Source: Shewanella sp. MBTL60-112-B2 (lineage in GTDB: Bacteria > Pseudomonadota > Gammaproteobacteria > Enterobacterales > Shewanellaceae). Taken from it: a stretch of DNA of 64,000 nt. The position numbers and the translations under genes were made by a program. The notes under the pieces were generated by a model, which searched no databases, was not told the DNA's origin, and saw only the letters and a program-made list of their open reading frames with translations. Positions 52,886 to 62,760 of this stretch are shown here, piece by piece. How positions within the stretch are numbered: the stretch's first letter is position 1; each line of letters starts with the position of its first letter. The DNA lies in NCBI RefSeq assembly GCF_019655055.1, contig NZ_BPFA01000004.1, positions 143,835 through 207,834 of the forward strand. Reading direction: 5' to 3'.

Positions 52886-53103
52886 TTTGGATAAAGTTTA
52901 AACACATTTGAGTTTGAGTCATTCTAGCGTAAAAATTATGGGTGTTTTTCGTACAAGGTTTTTGTGATCTTTGTCACCTATGTAGTTGGTTTAAAAGTAT
53001 TACTTTTAAATTTACATTGTAAATGCCCAACAATAAAACCAAGTAGAAACAATCACAAACAAACATCAATTGTATCAGCGCTGAAACAAGTATTGAAAAG
53101 TTA

Positions 53104-53120
53104 ATGATAATCGTTATCAT
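53104..53120 (+). promoter_or_regulatory. Fur box upstream of the siderophore receptor
   Basis: ATGATAATCGTTATCAT is a near-perfect palindrome matching the Fur consensus GATAATGATAATCATTATC in its core, 33 bases before the receptor start codon; it predicts repression in iron-replete cells. Confidence 0.88.
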
Positions 53121-53152
53121 CTCGCCGCATAATACTAAAGTGGGGTTACTTG

Positions 53153-55585
53153 ATGAAACATTTCCGTTATTCGGTGTTAGCAATTGCTTGTGCATCGACT
53201 TTTTTACCAACCAGTGTTTACGCTGAAACAACAGATAAAGCACTCGATAATGTTGAGCGCATAACTGTTTATGGCCGCCAGAATCAGGTAGTGATGAATT
53301 CAGGCTTGGCGACTAAGTCTGATATGTCCTTGATGGAGACGCCTGCAGCTGTCGTTATCGTTGATCAAGAGTTAATTCAGGCGCAGGCCCTTACCAATCT
53401 GCAAGACTTAGTGCGTAACATTAGTGGTGTGACCCAAGCGGGAAATAACTATGGGATCGGCGATAACTTAGTGATCCGCGGCCTTGGGGCTAACTACACC
53501 TATGACGGTATGTACGGCGGTGCGGGACTCGGTAATACTTTCAACCCAACGCGCTCATTAACCAATGTTGAGTCGGTGGAGGTATTAAAGGGACCAGCAA
53601 CAGGGCTTTACGGTATGGGCAGTGCGGGAGGTGTGATTAACCTCATTGAAAAGAAACCACAGTTTGAATCTAAACATGCCTTTACTGCTGAAGTTGGCCA
53701 ATGGAATAGCTATTCTTTAGAAGCTGATAGCACCGCGGCAATTACTGATGATTTAGCCTATCGTGTGGTGGCAAAAACAGCTCGTAGTGATGGTTACCGA
53801 GATATCGGTACTGATCGCGATGAAATATACACCTCGCTTAAATATGTACTCGATGACAGTCAAGATTTAATGCTTTCAGCGAGCTACATTAAAGATGCCA
53901 TTGCAGTGGACTCCATTGGTCATCCTATCCGTATTTTTAACTCAGCATCTGTTGATGGCAAAACCGCAGGTGAAGCCACCTGGGAAGACTTGATTAACGA
54001 TCCGAACAACGCTGGTATTCAATTAACTGAAGCGCAGCGTCAACAGCTTGCCGATTCGTTAGCTTCAAATGATGGTTTAACGCCATATGCATTTGGTAAT
54101 GCTGGAATTATCTCGCCGATGGCTAAAGATAATGAAGGCGAAGAGTTGCGCTTTAAGCTGACTCACAATATCTACTTCACCGACAATCTATTTTTGAACC
54201 AGCAATTGCAGTACCGCGATTATACCTCAGGCTTTGCCCGCCAAACTGGCGCGTACAACTATGTCTATTGGGACCGCCGTGGTTCCATAAATGCTGATCC
54301 TCGAGCACCACTTGTCGAAGACGGCGTGCTTTACCCCTTTGCTGCGCGTCGTCAGGAGTATCGTAAAGTCGATGCTGACGAATCATCTTGGCAATACTTT
54401 GCCGATCTTCGTTATGATTTCCAAATAGGCGATATTGATAATGAATTATTGATTAATGCCAACTATGAAGATAGAGACATCGCGTTCAAGCAGTACTCAA
54501 TTTACGATGCCGATAAAGTTATCAAGAATAAAGCTGGTGAGGTGATCTACCAAGGCAGCCTGCCGTACATTTATGATATCCGTAATCCAAATTGGGCGGA
54601 AGGTAGCTTCGAAGATCATGATCCGCTATTAACCAGCAACTATGACAAAAAAGTTAGTGCTTGGGGCGTGGGTGTACAGCATGTGGGCTACTTAGGTTAT
54701 GGCTTTACTTCTCGCATTGGCGTGGCGTTTAATCAAATTAAACAGACCTATGAGCATTTAGGCGTCGACTCTCGATACAGTGCCAGCCGCGCTCAGCCAA
54801 CACCAGAAGCAGACACCACAGACGATGGCATGACCTATAATCTAGGGTTAACTTATATGCCAACCGATGACTTGTCGTTTTTCGTTAACCACTCGAAAGG
54901 GCGCACAGCTTATAGCATCCTTGGCAGCATTGCTGGAGATGATACCGATAGAGATGACAGTGAATCGGTCAGTGACGACTTAGGGGTGCGCTTTAAAGCT
55001 TTTGATGATCAAATGTTGACGTCAATTGTGTTGTTTAAGAGTTCACGCACTAACTTGCAATACAGCAATGTGGATTATGAAGAGGGCGTGTCTGGGCCGA
55101 ACGTAGCTAAGTATTTCTACAATGGCAGCGAACAAACCACGGGTGTTGAGTTGGATATGAACGCTCACCTCAATGAGCAGTGGATGGTTAACGTTAATGC
55201 GGTTTATCAAGATGCCCGCGACAAGAAAGATCCTAACCGCTCTAGCTATGATACCCGCCAAAAGGGTGTGCCTTATGTCACGGCAAGTGCTTGGGTAACT
55301 TATGCGGCAGATTGGTTCTCGCTACAGAGCCCAATTAGCGTGAGTTTAGGGGCTAAGTATGTTGACGACAGAAGTACTAACTCAAGCTCATTTGGTATTC
55401 CAGACGGCTATGTGCCAAGTTATACCGTGCTAGATAGCGCGATTAGTTATGATGTTGACAGCTGGAAGCTGCAGCTGAATGTGAACAACTTATTTAATGA
55501 AGAGTATTACAGTAAGGCTATGTTCTTAGGCGGTATGCCGGGCGAAGAACGCAATGCCAAACTGACTTTGACTTATCGTTTATAG
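53153..55585 (+). CDS. TonB-dependent siderophore receptor
   Basis: About 810 residues: signal peptide (MKHFRYSVLAIACASTFLPTSVYA), TonB box region (ERITVYGRQ), plug domain (METPAAVVIVDQELIQAQALTNLQDLVRNISGV, LVIRGLGANYTYDGMYGG, VEVLKGPATGLYGMGSAGGVINLIEKKP) and a 22-strand barrel ending NAKLTLTYRL. The plug is of the siderophore-receptor (FpvA/FhuE) type; the ligand cannot be named. A Fur box lies just upstream. The frame opens at a TTG; ATG 53153 is the start. Confidence 0.92.
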   Translation: MKHFRYSVLAIACASTFLPTSVYAETTDKALDNVERITVYGRQNQVVMNSGLATKSDMSLMETPAAVVIVDQELIQAQALTNLQDLVRNISGVTQAGNNYGIGDNLVIRGLGANYTYDGMYGGAGLGNTFNPTRSLTNVESVEVLKGPATGLYGMGSAGGVINLIEKKPQFESKHAFTAEVGQWNSYSLEADSTAAITDDLAYRVVAKTARSDGYRDIGTDRDEIYTSLKYVLDDSQDLMLSASYIKDAIAVDSIGHPIRIFNSASVDGKTAGEATWEDLINDPNNAGIQLTEAQRQQLADSLASNDGLTPYAFGNAGIISPMAKDNEGEELRFKLTHNIYFTDNLFLNQQLQYRDYTSGFARQTGAYNYVYWDRRGSINADPRAPLVEDGVLYPFAARRQEYRKVDADESSWQYFADLRYDFQIGDIDNELLINANYEDRDIAFKQYSIYDADKVIKNKAGEVIYQGSLPYIYDIRNPNWAEGSFEDHDPLLTSNYDKKVSAWGVGVQHVGYLGYGFTSRIGVAFNQIKQTYEHLGVDSRYSASRAQPTPEADTTDDGMTYNLGLTYMPTDDLSFFVNHSKGRTAYSILGSIAGDDTDRDDSESVSDDLGVRFKAFDDQMLTSIVLFKSSRTNLQYSNVDYEEGVSGPNVAKYFYNGSEQTTGVELDMNAHLNEQWMVNVNAVYQDARDKKDPNRSSYDTRQKGVPYVTASAWVTYAADWFSLQSPISVSLGAKYVDDRSTNSSSFGIPDGYVPSYTVLDSAISYDVDSWKLQLNVNNLFNEEYYSKAMFLGGMPGEERNAKLTLTYRL

Positions 55586-55635
55586 CCGATTGCTAAGGGC
55601 TGTTAACAAGGATTGTTACAGCGATTAAAGCGAAT

Positions 55636-55663
55636 AAAAATGCAGCCCTTTGGCTGCATTTTT
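55636..55663. terminator. Bidirectional terminator between convergent TonB receptors
   Basis: AAAAATGCAGCC-CTTT-GGCTGCATTTTT, a perfect 12-bp stem with A and T tracts. Confidence 0.95.
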
Positions 55664-55688
55664 ATGTCTTACATACGACTTAATAAGC

Positions 55689-57959
55689 TTAGAACTGGTA
55701 GTTCACGCTCACGTTGAAGTAGCGACCCGGTTGAGTGAAGTCTTCTTTTTCTAAGTCCATACTCGCACCGAGTAAGAATACTGATTGGCCAGCCACATCG
55801 GCGTAGTCGATATACTCTTTATCGAACAGGTTATAAACACCCGCGCGTAGCTTCCAGTTATCGTTAACACGTAAACCAAAGGTCAAGTCCATCACAGCAT
55901 AACCGCTTGTGCCGTATACTTCGTTAAACTTCTCTTTAGGAATACATATGCCCATGGCACAAATATCATCTTCAGCTAACTCGATATCATTAGTGCGACT
56001 CATATCATCCGCCCAGCGAACTACTGCGCCAAAATCTGCTTCCATATCGGCAATGTCGGTATACCAGTTAACTCCCGCGTTCCCCTTAAGTGGGCTCACG
56101 CTGTTAAGGTAATCGCCGTTTTCATCTTCACCATAGGTATAAGAGATGTTACCCCAAAGCTCAATGCTATCGGTTAGCCAATGATTAATCTGAGCCTCAG
56201 CACCGTACAAGATCACTTCATCACGATTATAGTACTGGTACTTAAACTCCATTGGCTTCATTACAGGGAAAAACACTGGAGGTTTATAGCTTACATACTG
56301 CCAGTCAATAAAGTCTTTAGCCTGAGTGTAGAAAGCGGTTAGCTCGTAATTAGTGTCGCTGTGATTGCCGCGAACGCCGATTTCCCATGTATGAGACTGC
56401 TCAGACTCTAAATCGTAGTTAGCCTGAATAAGCACATCTGTCATAGAGCCTGCATCGACTTCCAGCTCACCCCATTTCTGATCTGGCGTTGGCATTTTAT
56501 AGCCGTAAGCGTACTGACCATAGACACTTACAGAGTCTGATAATTGGTAAACTAGGCCCAGTTTAGGCGACCAGAAGTTGTCACTCATAGTCTGGAAATC
56601 TTCGGCATCTTTACCTGCATCAACAGCTTGTTGTTGGTCGGGTGTATTGCGGAAATAGTCATAACGTAGACCCGCGATCAAGTTCAAATCACCATCTAAC
56701 AGGGTGACGTCATCTTGAACAAAAACACCTAAACGCTGACTGTCGGTAGTGGCAAAGGTAAATGGGTTAGTCGTCTCGTTGGTAATAGCATTTTTTACTG
56801 TGCGATGACGTGACATGCTTGAAAACTCATAATCTAGACCATAAGTGATCTGGTGACCGTAATTTTCACCACCAACATACTTGCTAAAGGTGCTGTTGAT
56901 ACCAATACGTTGATCTTCAAAGCTGTAATCGCGGACTTCGCTTAAACCGTAAACCGTTTCAGCTTTATTCCATTCGAAATAGTCTCTGTGTTCAAGCTGC
57001 TCGGTTTGACCAAAGTAGGCGGTTACCGTTAGGGTGTCGTGCATCTGAGTCGGCTTGCTTGAGACTAACTGCAATGCACCGTTAATGACTTGGGTATCGC
57101 GGTCAGTATCGATGTTTTCATCAAGCGCACCGGTCTTATCATCGAATTCGTATTGCCAGCGCTTTAGGGTCTGTTCAAGGTAATCTAAGGTCAACTGTAC
57201 AGAGGTGTAGTCATTGAAATGGTACTTGCTCTTAAATAACACACTGTCTTGCACGAGATCGCTGTCTGGCTGGGTGTCATAGTAATTTGGCTGCTCTTCA
57301 CCTGTACGGTGCTGATAGGTCAGTAAGTTTTCAAAACCGCCATAGGCTGCAGCACTGGTAAAGCCAGCCGTGTATTCGTCGTTAACGCCGGCATAACCAG
57401 CATTCATCGACATATAATAGTCTTCACCCATTAGGTAGTCGCTGGCGTCTTTGGTGCGCATGACTACTACGCCACCCAGTGCATCAGAACCATACATAGT
57501 CGATGCGGCAGCTTTAACCACTTCAACTTGTTTTAGACTTTGTACTTCAGTTAAACCACGGCCAGTACCTTCTGCGCCAGGGCCAAGTGGTGAGGCATAC
57601 TGGTTGTTAACGCGTACGCCATCTTTAACCATCATCACACGGTTGCCACCGATACCACGAATGGTCACAGAGGTTGGTTTTCCTGCACCGCCTTTAACGG
57701 CAACAGCAGACTCATTTCTGAACAAGCTGCCAAAGTCATTACTCATGCTCTTTTCAATGGCTTCTTCATCAATCACCATAATCGAACCTGCAACTTGCTC
57801 AATTTCTTGTTCCATACGAGAACCTGAAATCACAATCACTTCCTGCATTTTAGCATTGGGTGCTTGTGGAGATTGAGAGTCGATAGAGGCCTCTTGAGCC
57901 TGGGCATGGAGTACTGTACTAACAGCAATTGCTAGCACACTAACTTTGAGCTTGATCAT
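55689..57959 (-). CDS. TonB-dependent receptor, hemoglobin/heme-receptor-like
   Basis: About 756 residues: signal peptide (IKLKVSVLAIAVSTVLHAQA), TonB box (QEVIVISGSRMEQ), plug (PTSVTIRGIGGNRVMMVKDGVRVNNQ; VEVVKAAASTMYGSDALGGVVVMRTKDASDYL) and barrel ending GRYFNVSVNYQF. The plug motif ALGGVV.MRTKDA is like the hemoglobin/transferrin/lactoferrin receptor group, but the FRAP/NPNL box typical of heme receptors is not evident (here YGYKMPTPDQKW). The ligand is thus uncertain. ATG 57959 has AAGGTG upstream; the frame opens earlier at a TTG. A Fur-like box precedes it. Confidence 0.88.
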   Translation of the reverse strand: MIKLKVSVLAIAVSTVLHAQAQEASIDSQSPQAPNAKMQEVIVISGSRMEQEIEQVAGSIMVIDEEAIEKSMSNDFGSLFRNESAVAVKGGAGKPTSVTIRGIGGNRVMMVKDGVRVNNQYASPLGPGAEGTGRGLTEVQSLKQVEVVKAAASTMYGSDALGGVVVMRTKDASDYLMGEDYYMSMNAGYAGVNDEYTAGFTSAAAYGGFENLLTYQHRTGEEQPNYYDTQPDSDLVQDSVLFKSKYHFNDYTSVQLTLDYLEQTLKRWQYEFDDKTGALDENIDTDRDTQVINGALQLVSSKPTQMHDTLTVTAYFGQTEQLEHRDYFEWNKAETVYGLSEVRDYSFEDQRIGINSTFSKYVGGENYGHQITYGLDYEFSSMSRHRTVKNAITNETTNPFTFATTDSQRLGVFVQDDVTLLDGDLNLIAGLRYDYFRNTPDQQQAVDAGKDAEDFQTMSDNFWSPKLGLVYQLSDSVSVYGQYAYGYKMPTPDQKWGELEVDAGSMTDVLIQANYDLESEQSHTWEIGVRGNHSDTNYELTAFYTQAKDFIDWQYVSYKPPVFFPVMKPMEFKYQYYNRDEVILYGAEAQINHWLTDSIELWGNISYTYGEDENGDYLNSVSPLKGNAGVNWYTDIADMEADFGAVVRWADDMSRTNDIELAEDDICAMGICIPKEKFNEVYGTSGYAVMDLTFGLRVNDNWKLRAGVYNLFDKEYIDYADVAGQSVFLLGASMDLEKEDFTQPGRYFNVSVNYQF

Positions 57960-57981
57960 TACGCACCTTAACTGATTAACC

Positions 57982-58001
57982 AAATGAGAATTATTCTCTT
58001 T
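57982..58001 (-). promoter_or_regulatory. Fur-box-like site upstream of the second TonB receptor
   Basis: AAATGAGAATTATTCTCTTT contains the palindrome GAGAATTATTCTC with AATGAGAAT as in Fur sites, about 25 bases before the start codon. Confidence 0.75.
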
Positions 58002-58345
58002 TTTGACGCGCGCTATCTTATACCCTAATTGAGGTAGGGTCTCGCTTAGATAGGGCTAATTACATGGCTTTATTGGACAAAAAAACAAATTTTGAAAGTG
58101 GATCACATTTCTCTTTTTCTTTAGGAAAACAAGCGGCTACTTATCAATCAGTTCGTTTATTGTTTTTAACAAACGTAATTAAGTGTTACGTTTATTCGTG
58201 GTTAAGTTTCTTTTAGATAAGTTGAGTCGTCGATGAGTTATCTAGTCTTAGCAAGTTTACATATTTAAGCATTGTGCTAGCTTAGATAACTCGGGTTTTT
58301 GAACATGAATTTAATAGCCTAATTAAACAATAAAAGAGGTAAATC
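58002..58345. other. Divergent intergenic region between TonB receptor and M20 hydrolase
   Basis: About 340 AT-rich bases; AAAGAGG before 58346 is the ribosome site for the hydrolase. Nothing else was recognised. Confidence 0.4.
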
Positions 58346-59671
58346 ATGGGTTTATTTAAGTTGTCTTCGCTTGCGTTTCTTACGGCTTGTAGTTTGGGCA
58401 TCCCTTGTTATGCAACAGAACTGGCTGATTCTACCGCTAAGGCCATGCCTGACCTTGAAGCCTTATATTTACACTTGCACCAAAACCCGGAACTGTCTTA
58501 TCAAGAAAAATCCAGTAGCGCTCGTATAGCAAAAGAGTTAGCAAATTTGGGTTTTGAGGTTACGGAAAATTTTGGTGGTTATGGCGTGGTTGGCATCTTT
58601 AAAAATGGTAATGGACCAACTTTGATGATCCGCGCCGACACCGATGCTTTGCCAATAACTGAAGAAACCGGTAAGTCTTATGCCTCTAAAGTCACCACCA
58701 TAGACGCCAATAATCAAGAGGTTGGCGTCATGCATGGTTGCGGTCATGATATCCATATGACGAGCTTGATAGGCAGTGCTCAACAACTCGTGGCCAATAA
58801 AGCCAATTGGCAAGGTACCTTGATGATGGTGGCTCAGCCTGCAGAAGAGGTGGGCGGCGGTGCTAAAGCCATGTTAAAGCAGGGACTGTTTACTGAGTTT
58901 GATACCCCTGACTATATTCTTGGCTTACATGTCAGTGCATCTATACCCGCCGGTAAGGTCGCCATCGTCCCAGGGTATGCATTGGCAAATGTCGACTCAG
59001 TAGATATTACGGTTAAAGGGGAGGGGGGGCACGGTGCGTACCCGCATCTAACCAAAGATCCTGTGGTTTTAGCCTCTAGAATCGTATTAGCGTTACAAAC
59101 GATTGCCAGTCGCGAGCTTTCGCCACTTGAACCTAGCGTGATAACAGTTGGTTCGATTCATGGTGGTTCAAAGCACAATATCATCTCTAATGAAGTGAAG
59201 TTACAGCTGACTCTGCGCTCTTATAACCCCGAGGTTCGATTGCAACAAATTGCCGCACTTAAGCGCTTAACTAAAGGAATTGCCATTAGCGCAGGGCTTG
59301 ACGAGGCTATGTATCCTGAAGTGTATGTGCATGAAGAGGAGCGGATCCCATCGACATATAATGATCCGGTTCTTGCAAGCAAAGTGCTATCGAGTATCAC
59401 CGCGGAAGTCGGTAGTGAAAATGTGGTAGATACCTTGCCGGTGATGGCTGGAGAAGATTTTGGGCTTTACGGTTTAACTGATGATAAGCGGCCGATCACG
59501 CTTTTCTGGTTAGGGACTGTGGAGCCGAGCGAATATCAATCTAGCCTCAAAACGGGTGAAACTTTGCCGTCATTACACTCTAGTAAATTTGCGCCAGATT
59601 ATCCTACAACCATTAGTACCGGGGTAAGAGCCATGAGCAAGGCTGCGATGGATCTATTGCAACAGCCTTAG
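58346..59671 (+). CDS. Secreted M20D amidohydrolase/carboxypeptidase
   Basis: 441 residues with a signal peptide (LSSLAFLTACSLGIPCYA; the cysteines could also allow lipidation but no clean lipobox is seen). Motifs of M20D enzymes: LHLHQNPELSYQEKSSS, LMIRADTDALPITEETG, MHGCGHDIHMTSLIG (metal ligands), QPAEEVGGGAKAML (general-base Glu) and GGHGAYPHLTKDPV. Relatives hydrolyse N-acyl amino acids or amide conjugates; the substrate is not predictable. Export is less common for this family. It is monocistronic. Confidence 0.88.
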   Translation: MGLFKLSSLAFLTACSLGIPCYATELADSTAKAMPDLEALYLHLHQNPELSYQEKSSSARIAKELANLGFEVTENFGGYGVVGIFKNGNGPTLMIRADTDALPITEETGKSYASKVTTIDANNQEVGVMHGCGHDIHMTSLIGSAQQLVANKANWQGTLMMVAQPAEEVGGGAKAMLKQGLFTEFDTPDYILGLHVSASIPAGKVAIVPGYALANVDSVDITVKGEGGHGAYPHLTKDPVVLASRIVLALQTIASRELSPLEPSVITVGSIHGGSKHNIISNEVKLQLTLRSYNPEVRLQQIAALKRLTKGIAISAGLDEAMYPEVYVHEEERIPSTYNDPVLASKVLSSITAEVGSENVVDTLPVMAGEDFGLYGLTDDKRPITLFWLGTVEPSEYQSSLKTGETLPSLHSSKFAPDYPTTISTGVRAMSKAAMDLLQQP

Positions 59672-59786
59672 GCTTTGCTTAGATCCGGGCTTACGTCCGG
59701 GCTTAGAACTTATCTAGAGTCTAGATAAAGGCAGAGTTTAGAGCTGAGTTTAGACTTCTGCTGAAATTTGATTAAATCAAAATTGT

Positions 59787-60986
59787 TTAGCGGATCCGCT
59801 GCAGCTTGTTTTCAATTTTGGTCAACAGCGCAAAGGTTTCTTCATTAAGTTGGGTTAACTTTCTTTGGGTAACAATCGCAACGGATTGCTTGACCGCCTT
59901 ATATGCTGCGCTGTAGTTATGCTCAAGCACTTCAAGGCGGGCGAGATTATTTAAGGCGGCCACTTGGCCCGCAGGGTAGCCGGATTTGTTCTGGTATTCG
60001 AAGGCGTATTGATACTGCGCTCTAGCATTCTTATAGCGATTGAGCCGCTGATAGATATGGCCTGACCAGTTAGAGATATAACCTAGGTAAAGCCAGTCTT
60101 GTGTATTGGCAGCTAAGGCTCTTGCTTGAGACAGTTCGCTTATTGCCAGTTCGAGTTGTTCATTACCGATTTTGACCTGAGCTAAGGTGAGTTTGAGCCT
60201 TGCGAGTTGGCGCTTGTTATTCAGCTCTGCTTGCTTAATCGCACTTATAAGTAATTGCTCCGCTGAATTAAATTCTTCTGCATCGATATGTAATTGCGCT
60301 AATAATCTTATCGCTGTTAGATTTTCAGGGTCATTAACTAACAGTTGCTCTAGGCTTGATTTTGCTTGTGCTATTTCACGGTACTGAATTTGCCTTAGGG
60401 CAGCTACAAGCAGTGGTTCACTAAACCATTCACGGCTGGCTGTGAGGGTGTAATGGCTATCGACAAATTGCTCGATGGTATCGACCAGAGCCAGCTGCAA
60501 AGCATCAATCGATTTGGCTTTAATCACCCCCTGTTTTATCTTCTCAGAATTAAGCAGGCGATAACTAAGCTGTAGCTGAGGTGCAGTTGAGTTACTTGAG
60601 TTAGTTGATATTGATGACTCAACTACTAAAGCCGCGCCCGACACATTAAATAAACGATTAAAGTCAATGGCTTGCTTATCATCAATAAAGCTTGATGCTT
60701 GCGAAAGCATTGCAATCACATCTTCAGCCAGTAGCACGGGATAATTTGCCGATGTGCCAAGTTGGTTAATCACTTTTTCCATCAGGGCATAGGCTTGCCA
60801 ATCAGTGCTGTTACTATCGGTTGTTTGCGTGATTGGCAATACGATAATTGCGCCATTTTCGAGCTTAGCTTGCTGTGAAGCGTTTAAATTCCATAGCAAG
60901 ACGGCGACTAAAAATAAGCTGACAAGTCCTAGAATAAGCGCATATTTACGCTGTGTATGAGAAAGTTTTTCGATGAATGCAAACAT
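59787..60986 (-). CDS. Membrane-anchored TPR protein
   Basis: 399 residues: one N-terminal membrane helix (about 15-34; YALILGLVSLFLVAVLLWNL), a periplasmic alpha/beta part (IIVLPITQTTDSNSTDWQAYALMEKVINQL) like the sensory half of CadC-type transmembrane regulators, and TPR helices from about residue 195 (LLVNDPENLTAIRLLAQLHIDAEEFNSAEQLL). The winged-helix DNA-binding domain expected in a CadC relative is missing, so it is either a diverged partner or a truncated regulator. No gene upstream supplies the missing part. Confidence 0.72.
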   Translation of the reverse strand: MFAFIEKLSHTQRKYALILGLVSLFLVAVLLWNLNASQQAKLENGAIIVLPITQTTDSNSTDWQAYALMEKVINQLGTSANYPVLLAEDVIAMLSQASSFIDDKQAIDFNRLFNVSGAALVVESSISTNSSNSTAPQLQLSYRLLNSEKIKQGVIKAKSIDALQLALVDTIEQFVDSHYTLTASREWFSEPLLVAALRQIQYREIAQAKSSLEQLLVNDPENLTAIRLLAQLHIDAEEFNSAEQLLISAIKQAELNNKRQLARLKLTLAQVKIGNEQLELAISELSQARALAANTQDWLYLGYISNWSGHIYQRLNRYKNARAQYQYAFEYQNKSGYPAGQVAALNNLARLEVLEHNYSAAYKAVKQSVAIVTQRKLTQLNEETFALLTKIENKLQRIR

Positions 60987-61139
60987 ACTTATCCTTAAGT
61001 CTATTTAGTTTAGTATAAACGAATTAATCTAAGGATGTGCTGCTTAATTGCTTGATTGAAAACAATTATCGTATTTTGAGTCTGACGACTCAGAAGCTGG
61101 GAATAGCTGTGGGAATAGCAAGACTATCGTTCTAAGAAT

Positions 61140-61181
61140 CGACCTGACAGCCAAGGCTATTAGCTGAGAGCTATCAGGTCG
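61140..61181. other. Stem-loop downstream of rhlE
   Basis: CGACCTGACAGC pairs with GCTATCAGGTCG (one mismatch) with a long loop; A's follow on the plus side. No T tract follows on the minus strand, so it is not a standard terminator for rhlE. Confidence 0.5.
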
Positions 61182-61206
61182 AAAAAAAGCTAAAGTTAAA
61201 ATTGCG

Positions 61207-62607
61207 TTATTTGGTTAACTTTGACTTTGAAAATGCCCAAGGATCTTGCGGTAAGCTATCGTTCTTATCCTTGTGGGTACTGTCTTTGTCGGCATTGTAA
61301 GCATTCTCTGTGTAAGCATTAGCTGTGCGAGTACGAGTCTCTTTTGCCGCCTTAGTGAACGCCGCTTTTGGCTTTCTATCTCCACTCGCTCTTTTATCAC
61401 TTGTTGGCTTGCTATCGGCGCCTGTGTTTTGTTTGCTCTTAGGCTTAAAATTCAAAATTGAGATTGGCACTTCTTTACGTGGCGCAAAGCCTTCAATTTC
61501 TCTGCGTTCAATCAAATGGCCCAAGCGGGTCTCAATCATACACAGGTTTTTAAAGTCATCTTTTGAAACAAGAGCAACCGCTTCACCATTAGCGCCTGCA
61601 CGGCCAGTACGGCCGATACGGTGAATATATTCATCTGCAGGATATGGCAAGTCATAGTTAATCACTAAAGGTAACTCATCGATATCCAAACCGCGTGCCG
61701 CGATACCTGTGGCGATCAATAAGCCAATCTTACCCGACTTAAAGTCTGCTAAAATTTGCTCTCGGATCTCTTGGCTGCGGCCACCATGAATGCATTCAGC
61801 CGTAATGCCACGCTTTTCAAGTTGGCTTACTAACTTGGCTGCGCCTTGCTTGGTCTCGATGAAAATAAGCGCCTGTTGCCAGTTATTTTCTTGAATTAAA
61901 TGGCTGAGTAGCGCCGACTTTTTGTCTTTATCAACGGTTACTAACCACTGCTCAATTTTCGGCTTGTTGTCGGTGTTGTGAGTCACCGAAATCTCAATAG
62001 GGCGAGTGATGGTGGCTCTTGCTAGCTCTTTTACTTGGCGTGAAAGCGTTGCAGAGAACAATAAGCTTTGTCTATCAACAGGCAGTTTTTCGATGATTTT
62101 ATTGATGTCTTCAATAAAGCCCATATCCAGCATTCTATCGGCTTCATCGAGCACTAGAATTTCTAGCTCATCAAAATGAATTGCGCGCTGAGTGTACATG
62201 TCGAGTAAACGGCCCGGCGTTGCGACTAAGATGTCGACGCCTTCGATTAAGCGCTCACGCTGAGGCTTAGAGTCCACACCACCATACATGGCCATTGAAG
62301 TCAGATCTAAATGCTTGCCGTATTGACTGATGTTGTCTTCAACTTGCACCGCTAGCTCACGAGTCGGCGTAAGAATTAAGGCGCGAATACGCTTCTTACG
62401 TTGGGTCTCGCTCTTACTTAGCATCTCTAAAATTGGTAGTACAAAACTGGCGGTCTTACCCGTACCGGTTTGCGCTGCAGCAATCAGGTTACGCTGACTT
62501 AAAATAACAGGAATGGTCTTAGCTTGAATCGGAGTAGGGCTAGTGTAGCCTTGCTCGGTAACGGCTTTAACGATAGGTGTGCTTAATCCAAGCTTAGAAA
62601 ACGGCAT
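61207..62607 (-). CDS. rhlE: DEAD-box ATP-dependent RNA helicase RhlE
   Basis: 466 residues. All helicase motifs are present: PTPIQAKTIPVI (Q), AAQTGTGKT (I), PTRELA (Ia), TPGRL (Ib), DEAD (II), SAT (III), ARGLDI (V) and HRIGRTGRAG (VI). The start MPFSKLGLSTPIVKAV and the basic C-terminal tail (KPTSDKRASGDRKPKAAFTKAAKETRTRTANAY) are typical of RhlE, which helps ribosome assembly and RNA decay. It is monocistronic. Confidence 0.93.
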   Translation of the reverse strand: MPFSKLGLSTPIVKAVTEQGYTSPTPIQAKTIPVILSQRNLIAAAQTGTGKTASFVLPILEMLSKSETQRKKRIRALILTPTRELAVQVEDNISQYGKHLDLTSMAMYGGVDSKPQRERLIEGVDILVATPGRLLDMYTQRAIHFDELEILVLDEADRMLDMGFIEDINKIIEKLPVDRQSLLFSATLSRQVKELARATITRPIEISVTHNTDNKPKIEQWLVTVDKDKKSALLSHLIQENNWQQALIFIETKQGAAKLVSQLEKRGITAECIHGGRSQEIREQILADFKSGKIGLLIATGIAARGLDIDELPLVINYDLPYPADEYIHRIGRTGRAGANGEAVALVSKDDFKNLCMIETRLGHLIERREIEGFAPRKEVPISILNFKPKSKQNTGADSKPTSDKRASGDRKPKAAFTKAAKETRTRTANAYTENAYNADKDSTHKDKNDSLPQDPWAFSKSKLTK

Positions 62608-62760
62608 GCGAGTCTCGATTAGGTGTCTGATTTATCTATTGCAGTTATCGGTTTGGCGCAGGTTGGCGCGAATAACTGTGTTGCTGTTTGCCATTATAAC
62701 AGCATGTCGGCAAGTACGCTTTAATGATGTTGCTTGTTATCGCAGCTATTTTTATTTTAA

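Noticed and set aside
61140..61181. Intrinsic terminator of rhlE
   Set aside because: The T tract precedes the hairpin on the minus strand instead of following it.
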